This document shows positions 41,799 to 44,847 of a DNA stretch of 44,847 nt, one piece after another. Made by a program: the position numbers and the translations under genes. Origin of the DNA: a virus; IMG/VR virus record IMGVR_UViG_3300021185_003136, positions 1 through 44,847 of that record, one strand, 5' to 3'. How positions within the stretch are numbered: the first letter of the stretch is position 1; every line of letters begins with the position of its first letter. A model generated the notes under the pieces. The model was not told the DNA's origin. It made no database searches and saw only the letters and a list, made by a program, of their open reading frames with translations.

Positions 41799-42817
41799 TC
41801 AAAATCAAATTATATGAATTAGATAAGCATCGCAACGAATGTGCATTTAGACCATATCTTTGGGCTCAACATGTATTACGAGATATTGGAATTGAATTTA
41901 CAAACAGTGATTCATACGACTATGCATGGATCGCTCAAGATAGTTTTCTAAACAAGAAAGTGTCTTTACAAGAATCCGTTGATACTGGCTTAGAATTTTT
42001 ATCAAAAATTACCGGTGATTATATGTTACTTGACGGTCAAGATTCCACATCATTGATAGGAGCATATGAAGTTTTCAAAGAATCAAATGCATTACTATTA
42101 CTTAAAAACAGTCTGTTAAAAGACCGGTCATTATATAAACAAGGCTCACAGTTAGGAAGATATTATTGGGGCCCAGGAGAATACAAACTGCAAGACTTTG
42201 ACCAATATTCAGATCGTATAGTATTATCAGGTACAAATTGGTTAGCAACTCATTGGGCAGGAATAAATGTGCAATGGTACGATTTACCAAAAAAACAATA
42301 TGACGTATCTGCGATGTTTCAATATCCGCAAGGCGTAGATGTATATGAACATGGCCATTTACAAAGTATTCATTATGATAACCATAGAAAGCCAATGATG
42401 GATGTTTTAGATAAGCTAAATTATAACATTGCAAAATTAGAAAACGGTGTACGAGTATCACATCAAGAATATTATCAACGTATATCAAACGCAAAAATAA
42501 TGTTAGCACCATATGGTTACGGAGAAATGGCTCCTAGAGATTTAGATGCTGCCCAATTTGGTGCAGTACTTATAAAGCCTGATATGAGTTATATTGATAC
42601 ATGTTTAGATCCGTTTATTGATGGAGAAACATATATCGCATGTAAACATGATTATTCAGATCTCCAAGAAAAAGTTGAGGAAGTATTAGGAAATTACAAT
42701 GATTATCTTTATATTATAGAGAATGCAAGAAAGAGGTTTACAGACCTATATAAACCAGAAAATATTGCATTACATGTTTACAATATATTTAAAAACTTAA
42801 ATGGGGTTACTGTTTAA
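41795..42817 (+). CDS. Probable glycosyltransferase (GT-B/exostosin-like C-terminal domain)
   Basis: A 340-residue protein. The C-terminal half has ISNAKIMLAPYGYGEMAPRD, then AAQFGAVLIKPDMSYIDT and PFIDGETYIACKHDYSDLQE with a final helix, matching the sugar-nucleotide domain of GT-B/exostosin-like transferases. The N-terminal half (ELDKHRNECAFRPYLWAQHV, YAWIAQDSF, GDYMLLDGQDST) is less typical and should hold the acceptor site. It is flanked by overlaps with both neighbours (ATGA, TAATG) and so belongs to the same operon as the other glycosyltransferases. Confidence 0.72.
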   Translation: MIKIKLYELDKHRNECAFRPYLWAQHVLRDIGIEFTNSDSYDYAWIAQDSFLNKKVSLQESVDTGLEFLSKITGDYMLLDGQDSTSLIGAYEVFKESNALLLLKNSLLKDRSLYKQGSQLGRYYWGPGEYKLQDFDQYSDRIVLSGTNWLATHWAGINVQWYDLPKKQYDVSAMFQYPQGVDVYEHGHLQSIHYDNHRKPMMDVLDKLNYNIAKLENGVRVSHQEYYQRISNAKIMLAPYGYGEMAPRDLDAAQFGAVLIKPDMSYIDTCLDPFIDGETYIACKHDYSDLQEKVEEVLGNYNDYLYIIENARKRFTDLYKPENIALHVYNIFKNLNGVTV

Positions 42818-43779
42818 TGAAATTTGCGTTAATATTAGAATCTAGTGTACAACGATCATATAATGTTCGTAATAAATGCGCGTATAAATATGGTACAGAT
42901 GAAATATATGAATGGCATTCGAGTATAAGAGTAGGCAATGAGATGACTTCAATGGGGCCATTTGCATATCCATTTATATTTGAAGGAGATTATATAAATT
43001 GGGAAGAACAGGGTAATTTACCTAAAGTTGACTATGACGTTATCTTTTGTGCATTAGAAAAGTATCCAGAAAAATACAATGTTTCAAAAATACGTAAAGC
43101 ATATCCAAATGCTTTAATAGTTGGGACAGTTAAAGAATTATATTTTATTCGCGATTATCAAACAAGAGTTGATTTTTTTAATGAATGTGATGTTGTCTGC
43201 GTTCCATATAAAGATTCTTGGTATTCTATGTTTCCTGATATACGTAATGATGTAAATAAGCCAATCAACTGGTTACCTCAAGGTTATGATATAGATTTTT
43301 TATATGAACATTTCTATGAAGAAGAGAGAAATGAAACTATATTTTCATATATAGCCCCCCATCCGCCAAGGCGATATTGCACAGAACAATTTGCAAATAA
43401 CATGTCAATGAAATATAACATTCCTGTAGTAAGGCAGGAAATTCCTTATACTGGTATAGGATGTAACCAATGGTTGAATTTTTTAGAATTATTTAAGAAA
43501 TTTACATTTTGTTTTAATCTAGACCCGGAACCTCAATTTGGTCAACAAGGAGTGCAATCGGCAATATTAGGTGTAGTAAATATAGGAGGCATTAACGATT
43601 CTCATTTTAGTTTACATCCTAATACGGCTCATAATGATTTAGAAAAATTAGAAAATGAATTTGTAAAATATATAGAAGATATTGATTATAGAAATAAACA
43701 AATTCAAAATTCATTTGAAACAGCAAATGAACTTTATTCATTTCATTCAGTTAAAAATAAATTTGAGAATATAATATGA
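42817..43779 (+). CDS. Probable glycosyltransferase-like protein
   Basis: A 320-residue protein with a Rossmann-like first half (DYDVIFCALEKYPEKYN, YPNALIVGTVKELYF, CDVVCVPYKDSWYSMF). The second half contains INWLPQGYDIDFLYEHFYEE, FTFCFNLDPEPQFGQQGVQS and AILGVVNIGGIND, which looks like a GT-B donor-binding half in degenerate form. There is no DxD motif. Family assignment is by overall layout and context (glycosyltransferases on one side, an epimerase on the other). It overlaps the epimerase gene by four bases. Confidence 0.55.
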   Translation: MKFALILESSVQRSYNVRNKCAYKYGTDEIYEWHSSIRVGNEMTSMGPFAYPFIFEGDYINWEEQGNLPKVDYDVIFCALEKYPEKYNVSKIRKAYPNALIVGTVKELYFIRDYQTRVDFFNECDVVCVPYKDSWYSMFPDIRNDVNKPINWLPQGYDIDFLYEHFYEEERNETIFSYIAPHPPRRYCTEQFANNMSMKYNIPVVRQEIPYTGIGCNQWLNFLELFKKFTFCFNLDPEPQFGQQGVQSAILGVVNIGGINDSHFSLHPNTAHNDLEKLENEFVKYIEDIDYRNKQIQNSFETANELYSFHSVKNKFENII

Positions 43780-44765
43780 AAAAAATTTTAATAACGGGAG
43801 TAGCCGGTCTATTGGGAAGTAGATTAGCAAATTGGATTATCACAAATACAAATCATACAGTTATTGGTATAGATGATCTATCCGGCGGTTATAAAGAAAA
43901 TGTACATGAAAATGTTATATTTTATAAACAAGATATATCAGATGGCGTACGATCCATTTTTGAAACTCATAATCCAGATTATGTATACCATATGGCTGCA
44001 TATGCCGCAGAAGGGTTGAGTCCATTCATTAGAAAATATAATTATAAAAATAATTTATTAGCTACTGCAGAAATAGTAAACAATTGTATTAAATATAATG
44101 TACAAAGATTGATATTTACATCGACATTGGCGGTATACGGAAAAGGAACTCCGCCATTCTCAGAAGACGATGATTTACGACCAATTGACCCATATGGTGT
44201 GGCTAAATTAGGCTGCGAAATGGATATTCAGATTGCCGGAGAACAACATGGATTAGATTGGTGTATTATTAGACCACATAACGTTTATGGCATCAATCAA
44301 AATATTTGGGACAAATATAGAAATGTATTAGGCATATGGATGTATCAACATCTAAATAATAAACCATTGACAATTTTTGGGGATGGTAGCCAAACGAGAG
44401 CATTTAGTTATATTGATGATTGTTTAGAGCCATTTTGGAAGGCAGCTGTAGATGAAAGATCATTGAACCAAATAATTAATGTAGGTGGTATAAAAGAATA
44501 TACAATTAATGAAGCATCTGATATTTTAATTGAAGTTATGGGCGCCGGAAATAAACAATATTTAGAAGCGAGACATGAAGTTAAACACGCATATCCGACA
44601 TATCAAAAATCAATTGATTTGTTAGATTACAATGAAATGACAAGCCTGAAAGAAGGATTGACAGAGATGTGGAAGTGGGCACAGAAACAACCTAACCGTG
44701 ATAGATTTCATTGGGGTAACTATGAAATAGAAAAAGGTATATATAATTACTGGAAAAATAAATAA
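43776..44765 (+). CDS. NAD-dependent nucleotide-sugar epimerase/dehydratase (extended SDR)
   Basis: A 329-residue Rossmann enzyme. It has an NAD-binding G-x-x-G-x-x-G in LITGVAGLLGSRLA, then DD at GIDDLSGG, and HMAAYAAEG. The catalytic residues lie in TSTLAVYGKG and YGVAKLGCE (Ser/Thr plus Tyr-x3-Lys), followed by WCIIRPHNVYG and FGDGSQTRAFSYIDD, which bind the nucleotide sugar. Most similar in layout to UDP-glucose/GlcNAc 4-epimerases. It would supply an activated sugar to the adjacent glycosyltransferases. It overlaps the preceding gene by four bases. Confidence 0.92.
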   Translation: MKKILITGVAGLLGSRLANWIITNTNHTVIGIDDLSGGYKENVHENVIFYKQDISDGVRSIFETHNPDYVYHMAAYAAEGLSPFIRKYNYKNNLLATAEIVNNCIKYNVQRLIFTSTLAVYGKGTPPFSEDDDLRPIDPYGVAKLGCEMDIQIAGEQHGLDWCIIRPHNVYGINQNIWDKYRNVLGIWMYQHLNNKPLTIFGDGSQTRAFSYIDDCLEPFWKAAVDERSLNQIINVGGIKEYTINEASDILIEVMGAGNKQYLEARHEVKHAYPTYQKSIDLLDYNEMTSLKEGLTEMWKWAQKQPNRDRFHWGNYEIEKGIYNYWKNK

Positions 44766-44766
44766 T

Positions 44767-44847
44767 ATGAAAGACTATTTTGATAAAATATATTGCATTA
44801 ATTTAAGTCATCGTAAAGATAGATGGCAAGAAAGTTTAATAGAATTT
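44767..44847 (+). CDS. Start of a glycosyltransferase family 25-like gene (partial)
   Basis: The first 27 residues are visible and run off the end of the window. The start FDKIYCINLSHRKDRW matches the N-terminus of family 25-type glycosyltransferases (F-D-x-I-Y-x-I-N-L-x-x-R-x-DR-W). The ATG lies one base after the epimerase stop, so it continues the sugar operon. The assignment rests on this short segment only. Confidence 0.6.
   Translation, partial: MKDYFDKIYCINLSHRKDRWQESLIEF

Noticed and set aside
42102-42512. A 136-codon minus-strand open frame opposite a glycosyltransferase gene
   Set aside because: It overlaps a plus-strand gene with clear domain patterns, has no recognisable motif or ribosome-binding site, and would be the only minus-strand gene in the window.

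Overview
The window is 44.8 kb of AT-rich (about one third G+C by eye), densely packed DNA in which every supported gene lies on the + strand. It is part of a T4-superfamily myovirus genome (contractile tail) that is distant from T4 itself. The direct evidence is a tail sheath/tube pair, a baseplate module, and a T4-type replisome: gp32-like SSB, UvsX, RNase H/FEN, gp41-like helicase, gp43-like family B polymerase, gp45 clamp and gp44/gp62 clamp loader. A Bacteroidota host is inferred. Seven promoters share TTTGGTA-N12-TTTCTTATATT, which reads as TTTG-N20-TAtaTT and fits the -33/-7 promoter architecture of that phylum. A 56-residue ORF also resembles a small family that I associate mainly with flavobacteria.

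Layout. 1-10547: late tail and baseplate genes (sheath, tube, gp26/gp51-like, tape measure, tube-end protein, gp53-like, hub). 10554-13984: a divergent exonuclease-dead family A DNA polymerase, a late protein with a PD-(D/E)XK-like core, and two small unknowns. 14029-18501: SSB, UvsX, FEN nuclease and helicase, closed by a clear intrinsic terminator. 18525-21991: class I ribonucleotide reductase NrdB and NrdA plus an unknown. 22013-25356: small unknowns, QueD, QueE, GroES, GTP cyclohydrolase I (FolE) and a hypoxanthine/guanine phosphoribosyltransferase. 25364-28480: two tiny proteins, the family B polymerase and a small membrane protein. 28497-33455: an unknown, a GT-B glycosyltransferase coupled to a DpdA-type guanine transglycosylase, then clamp, dUTPase and clamp-loader large subunit. 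33469-35996: GroEL, clamp-loader small subunit and a DUF1599-like protein. 35997-37845: an Fe-S RecB/Cas4-like nuclease, a SLOG-like protein and a small membrane protein, then a terminator. 37847-end: a late-type promoter leading a sugar cluster of several glycosyltransferases and a nucleotide-sugar epimerase.

The most interesting system is distributed. FolE, QueD, QueE and a TGT-fold transglycosylase make up most of a pathway for replacing guanine in phage DNA with a 7-deazaguanine. QueC is not in the window, so the base could be 7-carboxy-7-deazaguanine, or preQ0 made with a QueC encoded elsewhere. The linked phosphoribosyltransferase could recycle guanine expelled by the transglycosylase. 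The overlapping glycosyltransferase raises the possibility of a sugar on the modified base. QueD and QueE both depart from textbook metal or cluster motifs.

Other notable points are two DNA polymerases of different families, a complete phage GroEL/GroES pair with groEL inserted between the clamp-loader genes, and three genes whose start codon falls at the predicted transcription start (probable leaderless mRNAs). A late-promoter-like box, ATATTTAT, is close to the reverse complement of the T4 late element. No tRNA gene, CRISPR array, insertion sequence or origin could be supported, and no gene-free stretch exceeds 300 bases.
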